NCBI GenBank assembly: GCA_020429495.1
Contig: JAGQLJ010000002.1
Location: forward strand, 1-39,642
Reading direction: 5' to 3'
Source: Candidatus Dojkabacteria bacterium
GTDB taxonomy: Bacteria; Patescibacteriota; Dojkabacteria; J137
DNA length: 39,642 bases
The notes under the pieces were generated by a model. That model was given only the letters and a program-made list of their open reading frames with translations. It was not told the origin of the DNA and searched no databases. Shown piece by piece: positions 9,301 through 16,638 of this stretch. A program made the translations under genes and the position numbers. Within the stretch, counting starts at the first letter, position 1; the number at the start of each line of letters is the position of its first letter.

Positions 9301-11892
9301 TCCTGTATTTTTTGCATCAAAAACTAAAATTACTTCTTGATATGTATATAAATCATTTGGAAATGTATTTAGAGAATAGGTAGAGATGATATTTGCATTT
9401 GATATGTAATCATCATTTATATATTCAATTCCATAATATAAATCCACAATTCCAGAACCGGTGTTATCTGGATCATTAATTAAAATATCATCTTTAACTG
9501 TACTAGAAATATTTCCTGCCTCGTCTTTAAATCTTACAAAAACTGTTGCTAGACCTTCTGTTATTCCTAAATTAATTGAATTTAGTTCAATACTTTCAGT
9601 ATTAATTTCGCTAAATTCACTCCAATTTAATCCATCTATACTATAAGAGTAATAAACTGGATTATCAGAATTATTTGAATCTTGAGAAATTACAGCATCT
9701 ACAATACTTAATTGCGTACTTGATTGACCATTATTAATTAAAACACTTCCACTTGGCGCTTTAGTATCTAGAATAATTTGATCACAAGAAAGAGGAGAGA
9801 TATTACCTAATTGGTCTTTAACCTCTACACAAATTTCTTTTAATCCATCAACTGAACCATTCATTAAGTAGTCTGGAAATTCTTGAGTTAATCCAAGTGA
9901 GTCATTCCATTTGCTCCATTCAGATTGTTTGGATTGATTAGTATTTAAATCTTTATATGTATACCGTGCATAATTATCTAAAGAAGCATCAGCTGTTTCT
10001 ACTGTTACACTCTTTTTAATCAAATCTTTTGTTGTGTATTTATCGTTATTATTAATTACAATTGTTGCTTTTGGATTTCTTATAATTAACGTTGCTTGTC
10101 CCACCTCTCGTCTTTGGCTTCCAATACTATTTATATATGTAACTCTAGTTAGTGTTCTTAATACATGACCAGATTTTAATTCAGAATTATTTTCAACTTC
10201 ACCATTAATTAATAAAGTTATTTTTGTATTCTTATCTACATTGCCTAGATTTAGCTGAATAAACTTAACTCCATCAGTATTTATAGTAAGTTCATTTTTT
10301 GAAGTCATACCATTTATTTGAACACTTGCTCCTTCTAAATCTAAGTTTAAGTATTCGGGATAAAAGAATTTTAGAACTAAATCTTTAGTTGGAACTTTTG
10401 TAGGTACTTTTGTTTCAATCTTTAAACTAACTGGAAATCCTTTATTTGTATTAGTTGAGCTAACCCATTCATTTGTTTTGGGATTTAGCACTGTTGTTTT
10501 TGTTGTTACTTTTTCTGTTCTTACTGATTCTGTGTCTGCTTCAGTTGAATTTCCAGATCGATCATCTTCAGTTGAATTCCAATTACTTTCAATCTTGATA
10601 TTGTTACTAAAATTATCTTTAGCAAGTAAATCTGACTCGTTTGAGTAATTTTGCTTTACTAATGCAGTATATTCCAACTCAACCTGTTGACTAAGCCCAA
10701 TATTAGGAACTTGCCAAAATAGAGTAGTTGTACCATCCTCATTTGAGGCTACATTAGCAGCATCAATTGTACTAGAAATAAATTCCAAACCATCTGGAAG
10801 AATGTCTGTTAAAACAACAGAATCAAAACTATAGAATTGAGATGTCTTGATTACAATCTTGTAAGTTATTAGATCTCCAGGATTTACTATAGATTTATCT
10901 GAACTCTTATTTATAGTTATATATTTTGCATTAATACTATCTTGTTTAGATAAATCGATTGTGACTGAATCATCTCCTGTTTCGTATACTGCACTAACAT
11001 TAGTATCAATATTCAATTTTTCATCTTCATTTATAATCTCATCGTTTGATTTAGAGTAAGGGACTCCAATTTTATAAGAGATATTTATTGGATTTTCAAA
11101 ATTATCCTTTTTTAGTTGATCAATAATCCATTGTAAAAATGTTTTTCCATCTGCTTGCTCTTCTGCATTAAACTCAAAGTCTGCAGGATTATCAATATTA
11201 TTTATTAAATCCTCTCTGTTCCATTCAAACTCAACACCATCTTCTAATGTTTCAGATACTGTAACTTTATCATCTACGCTACTATTAACCTCTGGATTAT
11301 TCTTTATTGAAATATTTCTATCTACAGAATCTTCTCCTACTAAAATGTTATTACTAATATTTGTATCAACAGAGTATGCTTTGATTTCTGTAGTTTCTTC
11401 AATTTCTTTAAAAATATCTGATGTAAATATTGGACTGTGAGATGCCTTCGCATTAATTTTAAAATCAACATTATCTCCAATTGCAAAAGTAGGCTCACCT
11501 TCGAATTTTAGCCTTGCAGATACAATAAATTCCTCATCAGGTTGTAAATCTGTAATATTCTCCCAAGCAACTAGATCGTTAGTTTTCTTAGTTGGCTTAA
11601 CTAATTCATTTTCTTCTGGCTCTACTGCTGCATCAAATCTTACTCCGTCTACTAAATTTAAATCTATACCTAAATTATAGACTGGTGTGTCTGTAGTATT
11701 TTTTACTTTAAGCTCTATAATACCAGTGCTACCTAATAAAGGTGGTTCTATAAATTCAGCAGTTAGATCAATTAGGTCTGAATTCTCTAAAATAATAGAG
11801 GCATTTACTGACTGAACAAGAGGACCAAATAGAGTTGAAAGTGTAAAAAGTGAGATGAGAAAAAGCTTTACTATGGTTTTTATGCTTTTCAT
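6301..11892 (-). CDS. Giant secreted cell-wall hydrolase: DUF11/Ig stalk, SH3b, M23 peptidase, DUF5648 x3, LGFP, CHAP
   Basis: This 1863-aa protein begins with a signal peptide (about 1-31, cleavage after VNA). Residues 35-620 are beta-sandwich repeats, with a clear DUF11 unit near 325-430. Ig-like modules follow, including an NBR1-type domain (about 818-960) and an SH3b domain (about 1066-1128). The M23 (LytM-type) endopeptidase at about 1155-1305 has zinc ligands His1175 and Asp1179 (YHTGIDYG) and the HLH pair His1284/His1286. Three DUF5648-like repeats (YRFWS...HFYT...VAFYAY) span 1342-1498, and an LGFP-like region lies near 1576-1648. The C-terminal CHAP domain (about 1715-1863) has Cys1729 (KQCTSYAAW) and His1817 (GHVAFVEYV). 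Two intact peptidoglycan-cleaving centres with different chemistries in one secreted protein point to wall cutting, either of its own wall or of a neighbouring cell. Confidence 0.9.
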   Translation of the reverse strand: MKSIKTIVKLFLISLFTLSTLFGPLVQSVNASIILENSDLIDLTAEFIEPPLLGSTGIIELKVKNTTDTPVYNLGIDLNLVDGVRFDAAVEPEENELVKPTKKTNDLVAWENITDLQPDEEFIVSARLKFEGEPTFAIGDNVDFKINAKASHSPIFTSDIFKEIEETTEIKAYSVDTNISNNILVGEDSVDRNISIKNNPEVNSSVDDKVTVSETLEDGVEFEWNREDLINNIDNPADFEFNAEEQADGKTFLQWIIDQLKKDNFENPINISYKIGVPYSKSNDEIINEDEKLNIDTNVSAVYETGDDSVTIDLSKQDSINAKYITINKSSDKSIVNPGDLITYKIVIKTSQFYSFDSVVLTDILPDGLEFISSTIDAANVASNEDGTTTLFWQVPNIGLSQQVELEYTALVKQNYSNESDLLAKDNFSNNIKIESNWNSTEDDRSGNSTEADTESVRTEKVTTKTTVLNPKTNEWVSSTNTNKGFPVSLKIETKVPTKVPTKDLVLKFFYPEYLNLDLEGASVQINGMTSKNELTINTDGVKFIQLNLGNVDKNTKITLLINGEVENNSELKSGHVLRTLTRVTYINSIGSQRREVGQATLIIRNPKATIVINNNDKYTTKDLIKKSVTVETADASLDNYARYTYKDLNTNQSKQSEWSKWNDSLGLTQEFPDYLMNGSVDGLKEICVEVKDQLGNISPLSCDQIILDTKAPSGSVLINNGQSSTQLSIVDAVISQDSNNSDNPVYYSYSIDGLNWSEFSEINTESIELNSINLGITEGLATVFVRFKDEAGNISSTVKDDILINDPDNTGSGIVDLYYGIEYINDDYISNANIISTYSLNTFPNDLYTYQEVILVFDAKNTGTIPWYPEGTIANPTNLSYHWFNVDTGSYYVWNGNRAHLSTMVQSNSIYNDVRLNVLTPDKPGKYILELDAVHEGVTWFATQGVQTYKINLEIKDILADDDFGNVLGDYTNNDDFGWGEYAPVVCTLKSESDLLIAPGADTLVVHAKNSAVYAFNYNNDYAQVLFKPNTVGWVNIENLNCEKDLSTTLPNLLTNDTYREKAFVCDARRTEMRTNPSWDSNIIEYLNLNQEIYILEELPSTKGDGWLQVLTLDGRSGYVPDSFICITKDGQVYNWIDYVEFVRPYDDPGTDPNGDYYDIDITSDFGGRDGTYHTGIDYGLYCGSELYAAASGIVLYTSTDGIAIGNNSTPETPANYVIIEHQSNPDPETGEVYKFQTRYWHLDQVYVVPGQNVAQGQAIGTSGNTGYVRGNEDSEYEPKGCHLHFETHRLNSDGSAYPIDPELLFQYGEIDSPVILGLSELGDFGYGNSEINPIVWSKLKPVYRFWSPIYNGHFYTIFEDEKNDVINYMSSHWQYERVAFYAYEPIESETPPKGTLPVYRFWSDSLSAHFYTMSEGEKNIVLAGKKGDWKYEKVAFYAYPNLEPYTANVHRFWSNPYANHFYTISDSEKEYVQQKWPTTWTYEHIAFYAIPDFNYARYAITQKILNDTDHRYSNPSNYCGIEKYEVHKVSGEFIGDIYFSSKLNDFVYILQKDYYRAAFYDDLEGTSECDLLGIPTMQYPNNAAKSPQGTKGTYQMYERGGIYHNNKFKSTWAVYGNIFEQYEKWGDENGQKGTRSKWGFPIGGVHLDENSGRLCQDFETRWICGESICTSDQIWSNDSKSCQVLSCNEFERMDNGVCIDLNLINTYPSSLADTSSADYWNFIIKQCTSYAAWKVNELKGTTNPGQSIEYYFFSNSMKGPNGLTGKFGNANTWDDNARYIGFTVQSFPEKNTVAVFEGSISNPVTGSVYTGPVGHVAFVEYVFSNGDILISEYNGWPNTHAFGTRILSPGDWRWPSSFIKF

Positions 11893-11913
11893 TTATATAC
11901 AATAAATGCATGA

Positions 11914-11919
11914 AGTATA
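11914..11919 (-). promoter_or_regulatory. Possible -10 box of the hydrolase gene
   Basis: TATACT on the minus strand would start transcription near 11907, leaving a leader of about 15 nt before the ATG at 11892. It lies only 19 bp downstream of the palindromic repeat at 11938-11960, which could therefore act as an operator for this promoter. Confidence 0.4.
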
Positions 11920-11937
11920 TAGAAGCTTTCAAATAAT

Positions 11938-11960
11938 AACATTGTATTACAATACAAATT
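11938..11960. repeat. 23-bp palindrome-centred direct repeat, right copy
   Basis: The core TTGTATTACAATACAA (11942-11957) differs by one base from the perfect palindrome at 5612-5627, and the flanking AACA and ATT are shared. It lies 45 bp upstream of the hydrolase start. The two copies bracket exactly the two minus-strand genes between the plus-strand kinase and photolyase. Confidence 0.75.
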
Positions 11961-12050
11961 TCTGAAAAATTAAAAATGATAAATTAAAGGTTAAAAATAT
12001 AATTTATGAATAATATAAAGATATTTCTAAGATAGACTTTTTTCAGAAAC

Positions 12051-12098
12051 TGCGAGGAATGAATCCCGATTCATCGGGATGAAAGACGTGGCAGTCCC
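12051..12098 (+). repeat. Dispersed repeat family 1, copy A
   Basis: The unit begins TGCGAGGA and ends GACGTGGCAGTCCC. Between these arms lies a perfect 8-bp hairpin ATCCCGAT-TC-ATCGGGAT (12063-12080). The same arms occur on the opposite strand at 20426-20462 with a different inner sequence. Similar GCGAGGA...CGTGGCA repeats are widespread between bacterial genes. Confidence 0.7.
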
Positions 12099-12217
12099 CC
12101 ATACATTATTAGATAATATTAACCGCCTACGAACGATGGCTACCTTCCTTTATGTTAAATTCTTAAATGTTTATTAGAAACTTCAGTCCATAGAATCATC
12201 ACATAGGTATTTATTTC

Positions 12218-12241
12218 GTACTTTTGTGGGCACAAAAGTAC
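12218..12241. repeat. Perfect inverted repeat, 11-bp arms
   Basis: GTACTTTTGTG (12218-12228) and CACAAAAGTAC (12231-12241) are exact complements around GG. There is no T-run on either side, so a terminator is unlikely. It resembles dispersed intergenic hairpins rather than a gene-specific signal. Confidence 0.6.
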
Positions 12242-12252
12242 TGCAAAAAGCC

Positions 12253-12322
12253 TTGGGGTGATAGAATGCCCTTCTCGAGCTTAATCTCAATCTACCAGTT
12301 ATTCGGTACTCTATCACCCCAA
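12253..12322. repeat. Long stem-loop with 18-bp arms
   Basis: Arms 12253-12270 and 12305-12322 pair over 18 positions with one mismatch and one wobble, around a 34-nt loop. The loop contains CTCGAG. It lies just upstream of the photolyase promoter and has no poly-T tail, so its role is unknown. Confidence 0.55.
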
Positions 12323-12353
12323 ACCCCACATGCTAGTTGAAATTCTTTTCGAA

Positions 12354-12362
12354 TGATACACT
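12354..12362 (+). promoter_or_regulatory. Extended -10 of the photolyase gene, probably leaderless
   Basis: TGA TACACT forms an extended -10 whose last base is 5 nt before the ATG at 12368. Transcription would start on or beside the start codon. Confidence 0.4.
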
Positions 12363-12367
12363 AGATT

Positions 12368-13741
12368 ATGTCCACTTTTCTCAAAAAAAGAATAAAAAAA
12401 TTAAACTCAGCAGAGGTTAAAGATGGCAAAAGTATTCTTTATATTATGTCACGTGATCAACGAGTTAAAGATAATCACGCATTAGCTGCTGCACTTAATC
12501 ACGCACAAAGTTTAAATCTTCCACTAATTGTTTGTTTTAATGTTTATACACAGATTGAGAATAGAGCTAAGAATCAATATATTTGGATGTTTGAAGGGTT
12601 AAAAAAATTAGAGAAAGATTTAAAAGACAAAGATATACCATTTGTAATTGAAATAGGAAAAGCTGTTAAAGCATACAAACACTGGGAAGAAGAATTTAAA
12701 CCGGCTGCAATATACTTTGACTTTTCACCATTAAAGGGACCAAGAAGCACTAAAAAAGAGTTTGCAGATAAATCTAGCACTCCTTGTTATGTTGTAGATA
12801 CACATAATATTGTGCCTGTTTGGGAAGCAAGCGACAAACACGAGACTGCTGCAAGAACAATAAGGCCAAAGCTTTTTAAAAAGCTGGAAGAATATTTTAT
12901 TGAACCAGACAAAATAAAAAAGAATCCTATTAAATCTAAGTTTAAAATTGATAATCCAAGCTGGGATCAAATTATAAAAAAGATAAAGGCAGAAGAATTA
13001 AGCGACTACACTCCAATTGTAAAATCAGGTGAAGATGAAGCTCTAAAGCATTTAAATCATTTTATAAAAAATAAACTAAAAGATTATCCAGAAGATAGAA
13101 ATGAACCTGTAAAAGATGGACAATCAAATTTGAGTGCATACTTACACTTTGGTCAGATTTCAAGTCTCAGAGTGCTTTTAGAAATTGCAAAGCAAAAAGA
13201 TATTAATCCAGATCAAATAACTGAGCATAAACTTTCAAAAGCTTTGGTAAACGAGATGTTTGTTTGGAAAGAACTATCTGATAATTTTTGCTATTACAAA
13301 AAGGATTATGACAATATTCATGGAGCAAGTGAATGGGCTATAAAAAGTTTGGACAAGCATAGAAAAGATGAAAGAGATTCTGTTTACACTCTGGAAGAGC
13401 TAGAAAAACTTAGAACTCATGACGATGCATGGAATGCAGCTCAAAACCAGATGATGAAAACAGGAAAAATGCATGGATATATGAGAATGTATTGGGCTAA
13501 AAAAGTCTTAGAATGGTCTAGCGAGCCGGAAATCGCTATTAAAAATGCAATAATTTTAAATGATAAGTACGAGCTTGATGGCTATGATCCAAATGGTTAT
13601 GCAGGAATTATGTGGAGTATTGCAGGAGTTCATGATCATGGATGGACTGAACGAGATATATTCGGAAAAATTAGGTACATGAATTTTGAGGGACTTAAAA
13701 GAAAATTTGATATTGAGGCATATATTAATAAATGGCTATAG
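12368..13741 (+). CDS. Class II CPD photolyase
   Basis: This 457-aa protein, a usual length for the family, repairs UV-induced cyclobutane pyrimidine dimers using light and FAD. Class II signatures run in order: MSRDQRVKDNHALA near residue 27, DFSPLKGPR (about 118), VDTHNIVPVWEASDKHETAARTIR (about 142-166) and the FAD/DNA-binding C-terminal half with ELSDNFCYY, THDDAWNAAQ and MHGYMRMYWAKKVLEW (about 375-390). No truncation is seen. It converges on the unknown 276-aa gene with only one base between their stop codons. Class II enzymes have a patchy distribution in bacteria, so lateral acquisition is plausible but not shown by the sequence alone. Confidence 0.93.
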   Translation: MSTFLKKRIKKLNSAEVKDGKSILYIMSRDQRVKDNHALAAALNHAQSLNLPLIVCFNVYTQIENRAKNQYIWMFEGLKKLEKDLKDKDIPFVIEIGKAVKAYKHWEEEFKPAAIYFDFSPLKGPRSTKKEFADKSSTPCYVVDTHNIVPVWEASDKHETAARTIRPKLFKKLEEYFIEPDKIKKNPIKSKFKIDNPSWDQIIKKIKAEELSDYTPIVKSGEDEALKHLNHFIKNKLKDYPEDRNEPVKDGQSNLSAYLHFGQISSLRVLLEIAKQKDINPDQITEHKLSKALVNEMFVWKELSDNFCYYKKDYDNIHGASEWAIKSLDKHRKDERDSVYTLEELEKLRTHDDAWNAAQNQMMKTGKMHGYMRMYWAKKVLEWSSEPEIAIKNAIILNDKYELDGYDPNGYAGIMWSIAGVHDHGWTERDIFGKIRYMNFEGLKRKFDIEAYINKWL

Positions 13742-13742
13742 C

Positions 13743-14573
13743 TTATTGTACTTCAATGCCAAAATGATTATAGAAGTCTTCAATTGCAACTTTTGCTCTT
13801 CTAACTTTTTTAGGAAAGCAGTCCATTAAATCTTCCCAGGTGCTATCTCGATTTATTTTATAAAGTTTTTCTAGAAAGTTTTGAACTCTTTGTTGATTAG
13901 CAAAACCATATCTATCAACAAATTGTCCCCATATAGAATTCCCTCTAAGTCCTGGATTTTCAACATCAAATAAACTTTCTTCGAAACTTTTAGGAAATTG
14001 AGAAAGGTACCCTCTCGTATTATTTAACCAAGAAACACTTTCAACCCATTTTGCATCTGGGTGATTTTTTGTAATATGCTCAAACATTAATTGGAAATTT
14101 CTTACCCTTTCTGCCAGATAATCTTCTTGAAATGGACCAATTTCTCCTCTTGCACTTGGTAAAAAATGAATTTTTATACTTTTATCGAAACTTCCATCAG
14201 GATTAACAACTTTCCAGATATCATAGGAGCAAGTTATAAATTTTCTGGTATCAGGATTTAACTCACTATATTCTGCTACATGTGCTTCATAATTTGAATC
14301 AGGTCTTTTGGTATACGCATCCCATAATGTTTGACATAAATCTCCAAAGTATATTGCACTATCCCAGATGGCGTTAGAGTTGTCTACATTTTTATCTCCA
14401 GTAACTCTTCTAAACAGTGCGGTATTTTGTCTTAAAGATTCTTCAAGTGAAATTCCTGTAAGAAGGGCTGCTTTTGCTGCAAATGCTACTTGAACATCAA
14501 AGTATTCTCTAGGATATTCAAGTACGTTCACTTCGCTAGGGTCTTTGTCTTTCGGCTCGTCAAAATTGCTCAT
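13743..14573 (-). CDS. Unknown 276-aa soluble protein
   Basis: I do not recognise this family. The start at 14573 is supported by an extended -10 14-20 nt upstream. The protein is predicted soluble and mostly helical, with an acidic Pro-containing N-terminus (residues 1-20). It has a conserved-looking stretch HFLPSARGEIGPFQEDYL (about 136-153) that would suit a binding surface, and many Trp and Tyr residues (for example WVESVSWLNNTRGYLSQF). No signal peptide or membrane helix is present. It is transcribed toward the photolyase gene; the one-base gap gives no room for a terminator, so the two transcripts probably overlap at their 3' ends. Confidence 0.8.
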   Translation of the reverse strand: MSNFDEPKDKDPSEVNVLEYPREYFDVQVAFAAKAALLTGISLEESLRQNTALFRRVTGDKNVDNSNAIWDSAIYFGDLCQTLWDAYTKRPDSNYEAHVAEYSELNPDTRKFITCSYDIWKVVNPDGSFDKSIKIHFLPSARGEIGPFQEDYLAERVRNFQLMFEHITKNHPDAKWVESVSWLNNTRGYLSQFPKSFEESLFDVENPGLRGNSIWGQFVDRYGFANQQRVQNFLEKLYKINRDSTWEDLMDCFPKKVRRAKVAIEDFYNHFGIEVQ

Positions 14574-14593
14574 GAGTTTAATTTTAATGTGGG

Positions 14594-14602
14594 ATTATAT
14601 CA
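14594..14602 (-). promoter_or_regulatory. Extended -10 of the 276-aa gene
   Basis: The minus strand reads TGA TATAAT, a perfect extended -10. Transcription would start near 14587, about 14 nt before the ATG at 14573. Confidence 0.5.
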
Positions 14603-14666
14603 TCAATATCACTGGAAAAGTATTTCAATTCAAGATAAACTTTCCCAAGTGACTTTTAATTAAATA

Positions 14667-15452
14667 ATGAGACTTTTTAAAGAATATATTTATCCTAGAT
14701 TAATTCTAGATTTAATAACATTTTTTGTGCCATTAATGGCGGTAGGGATTATTGCAGCAAGATTAAACATCTTTTCTTTTGGTGTTTGGCTTGGAATTTT
14801 TGCAAACTACTTAATGCTAGCATTCGCATTTATATATAATGATGTTGAAGATGCTGAAGATGATGCAAAATATCAGTTTGAAGCTTTAGGAATTTTGACT
14901 CATTTAAAAATGAATCTTGGTTTACATGAGCAAAAACCGGGATTCAGAAGATTTCAAAATCCTTTTTCTAATGGAATGTTAACCAGGGCAGATGGGTTTA
15001 ACTTATTGATAAGTATAATAATAATCTCAGTAGTAATTAGTTTTTTAGTTGGTGGTTTTTATGGATTTTTAATAGCACTTACAAATCTTGTGATTGGAAT
15101 TTTATACTCAGGCGGAGTAGTAAGATTTAAAGCATATGCACTTTTAGATGTTCTTTCGCATTGCTATTTATTAGCAGGTGTACAAGTTTTGTACTTTTTT
15201 ACATACAATGAAGCGAGAGTAGACTTATTTTCTTTTGTTCTACTTGCTGGAGCAATGCTTTATTCGGTTGGTGGAGATCTTTGGAATGAATATAGAGATT
15301 TTGATGAAGATAAAGCAGCAGGACTTAAAAATACAGCAAGTTATCTTGGCAAACAGAATACTAATTTAGCTAGCAAAGTTTTAACAATTGGTTCTCTTTT
15401 ACTTTCAGCAACTATATCTGGTTATATACTAATATCTCCATACATATTTTAG
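14667..15452 (+). CDS. UbiA-family membrane prenyltransferase
   Basis: The 261-aa protein has about seven or eight hydrophobic helices. It carries both Asp-rich motifs of the UbiA superfamily: NDVEDAEDD (58-66, pattern NDxxDxxxD) and DFDED (211-215, DxxxD) within EYRDFDEDKAAGLKNT. These bind Mg2+ and the prenyl diphosphate; the enzyme joins a polyprenyl chain to an aromatic, sugar or other acceptor in the membrane. The acceptor cannot be read here, and no quinone or archaeal-lipid genes lie nearby. A loop between helices 2 and 3 (about 70-100) is long and basic. The start has TTTTAAT ending 6 nt before the ATG, a weak match to the -10 pattern seen in other genes of this window. Confidence 0.8.
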   Translation: MRLFKEYIYPRLILDLITFFVPLMAVGIIAARLNIFSFGVWLGIFANYLMLAFAFIYNDVEDAEDDAKYQFEALGILTHLKMNLGLHEQKPGFRRFQNPFSNGMLTRADGFNLLISIIIISVVISFLVGGFYGFLIALTNLVIGILYSGGVVRFKAYALLDVLSHCYLLAGVQVLYFFTYNEARVDLFSFVLLAGAMLYSVGGDLWNEYRDFDEDKAAGLKNTASYLGKQNTNLASKVLTIGSLLLSATISGYILISPYIF

Positions 15453-15480
15453 ATATCTCAAATATTTATTGTTTTCTGCG

Positions 15481-15486
15481 TATAAT
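15481..15486 (+). promoter_or_regulatory. -10 box of the 138-aa gene
   Basis: TATAAT at 15481-15486 would start transcription near 15493, about 25 nt before the ATG at 15518. No good -35 is seen. Confidence 0.4.
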
Positions 15487-15517
15487 ATGATAATATCTAC
15501 GCGTTTAATAATAAAAG

Positions 15518-15934
15518 ATGACAGAGAATGGTAACGAACTCTTTGTGAATTTTGTTGAGTCAATAATGACTGGATTGAGATCAGTCGATATTATGGTTCA
15601 ACTTAATGCTAAAAGACGATTATACGAAAAAAGTCTCAATGATCCGGATATAGCTAAAAAATTTGGTGGTGTACAGAGTGCAATTCAAAAGCATATAGAT
15701 GATTATAAGAACCAGTTGGTTGAAGAGAAAACAGGTAGTACAACTACTGCTATTCCTCAGGACAGAGCAGAAAGAATTGCAGCAAGACTTGCTCAAAAAG
15801 AAAATGAGACTCAAAACTTAAGGGATTTAATTGATGCTGCTGCAAAAAAAACTCCAACATATATAGAACGAAATGGATATACAAATGAACCAACTTTTCC
15901 TACAGATGAAGAGGGCAATCCGCTAGAATCATAA
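15518..15934 (+). CDS. Small unknown protein with helical core and disordered C-terminus
   Basis: I do not recognise this 138-aa protein. Residues 1-60 are predicted helical and include a long amphipathic stretch (AIQKHIDDYKNQLVEE). Residues 65-115 contain a Thr-rich linker and a second charged helix (RIAARLAQKENETQNL). The C-terminus is acidic and Pro/Thr-containing. There is no signal peptide or membrane helix. It lies between a prenyltransferase and recX but has its own -10 box, so the neighbours say little about its job. Confidence 0.7.
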   Translation: MTENGNELFVNFVESIMTGLRSVDIMVQLNAKRRLYEKSLNDPDIAKKFGGVQSAIQKHIDDYKNQLVEEKTGSTTTAIPQDRAERIAARLAQKENETQNLRDLIDAAAKKTPTYIERNGYTNEPTFPTDEEGNPLES

Positions 15935-15935
15935 T

Positions 15936-15970
15936 TTAGCTAAAAGCTAGAAGCTCGTGGCTAGCAGCTA
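15936..15970. repeat. AGCTAG-rich low-complexity repeat upstream of recX
   Basis: The stretch is built from AGCTA/GCTAG/AAGCT words in both orientations. Related stretches lie at 16597-16615, 20480-20521 and 29599-29629, always in intergenic DNA. Confidence 0.5.
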
Positions 15971-15975
15971 AACCA

Positions 15976-15984
15976 TGGTATTCT
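15976..15984 (+). promoter_or_regulatory. Extended -10 of recX, probably leaderless
   Basis: TGG TATTCT is an extended -10 box ending exactly 6 nt before the ATG at 15991, which puts the expected transcription start on the start codon. Confidence 0.45.
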
Positions 15985-15990
15985 GTATTC

Positions 15991-16602
15991 ATGCAAATAA
16001 CTTCTATTGTTCAGCAAAAGAGAAACGAAGATAACGTTAATCTATTTTTAGATAACAAATTCTGGTGTTCTATTTCTAAAGATACTCTTTTAGAATTTCA
16101 ACTTCATAAAGGTAAAACAATTACTCAAGATCAAAAACAAGAGTTAGAAAAACTTTCTTCCGAAAATTTTATAAAAGAAAAAGCTTTAAAATATATATTC
16201 ATTAGGCCAAGAAGCAAAAAAGAACTTTATGACTATTTGGTTTACAAAAAAGATTTTGAAAAAGAATCTGTAGAGATTGTATTAACTAAACTTGAATCTA
16301 AAGGTACTGTAAACGATACAGAATTTGCAAAATGGTTTGTTTCTCAAAGATTAATTAGTAATAAGTACGGAGAGCAAAGAATTAGAAATGATTTAATTAA
16401 AAAAGGAATTTCTAAAAATCTTATAGATATTTCACTAAAAGAATTAGTTAAGAAAGATGATCAAATAGAGAAAATAAAAGAGCTTATAAAGAAATTTGAA
16501 AAAGAGATTAAAGAGGAAGATGTATATAAGAAGAAGCAGAAAATAACTAGGCGTTTATTATCTAGAGGATTTAGTTATGACGATATTAAGAAAGAGCTAT
16601 AG
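15991..16602 (+). CDS. recX: RecX-family regulatory protein
   Basis: RecX binds RecA filaments and limits recombination and the SOS response. This 203-aa protein shows the family's three-helix repeats: a first repeat with ALKYIFIRPRSKKELYDYL (about 65-83), a second with LESKGTVNDTEFAKWFVSQRL (about 100-120) and KYGEQRIRNDLIKKGIS, and a final repeat ending TRRLLSRGFSYDDIKKEL. Length and Lys-rich composition are usual for the family. It is not next to recA here. The promoter 6 nt before the ATG makes a leaderless message likely. Confidence 0.85.
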   Translation: MQITSIVQQKRNEDNVNLFLDNKFWCSISKDTLLEFQLHKGKTITQDQKQELEKLSSENFIKEKALKYIFIRPRSKKELYDYLVYKKDFEKESVEIVLTKLESKGTVNDTEFAKWFVSQRLISNKYGEQRIRNDLIKKGISKNLIDISLKELVKKDDQIEKIKELIKKFEKEIKEEDVYKKKQKITRRLLSRGFSYDDIKKEL

Positions 16603-16624
16603 CTTGTAGCTTTCTTCCCAATAC

Positions 16625-16630
16625 TATAAA
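16625..16630 (+). promoter_or_regulatory. Possible -10 of the PrgI gene
   Basis: TATAAA ends 8 nt before the ATG at 16639. If used, it excludes the TTG at 16633 as start, because that codon would lie upstream of the transcription start. Confidence 0.35.
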
Positions 16631-16638
16631 CTTTGATA

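Larger units (their letters stand above)
11893..12367. other. 475-bp repeat-rich gap without a gene
   Basis: No convincing reading frame lies here. The stretch holds the right copy of the 23-bp palindromic repeat (11938-11960), a dispersed repeat with a perfect inner hairpin (12051-12098), a degenerate relative of the second repeat family near 12120-12160, an 11-bp perfect hairpin (12218-12241), a long stem-loop (12253-12322) and the photolyase promoter. I see no tRNA, riboswitch or other RNA gene that I can name. Confidence 0.6.

Noticed and set aside
6876..9646. Plus-strand open frames inside the hydrolase gene
   Set aside because: They are short and His/Leu/Phe-rich, and lie opposite clear M23, DUF5648 and LGFP domains.
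16633..16638. TTG at 16633 as start of the PrgI protein
   Set aside because: ATG lies two codons later and fits the -10 box at 16625-16630; the TTG would be upstream of the expected transcript start.
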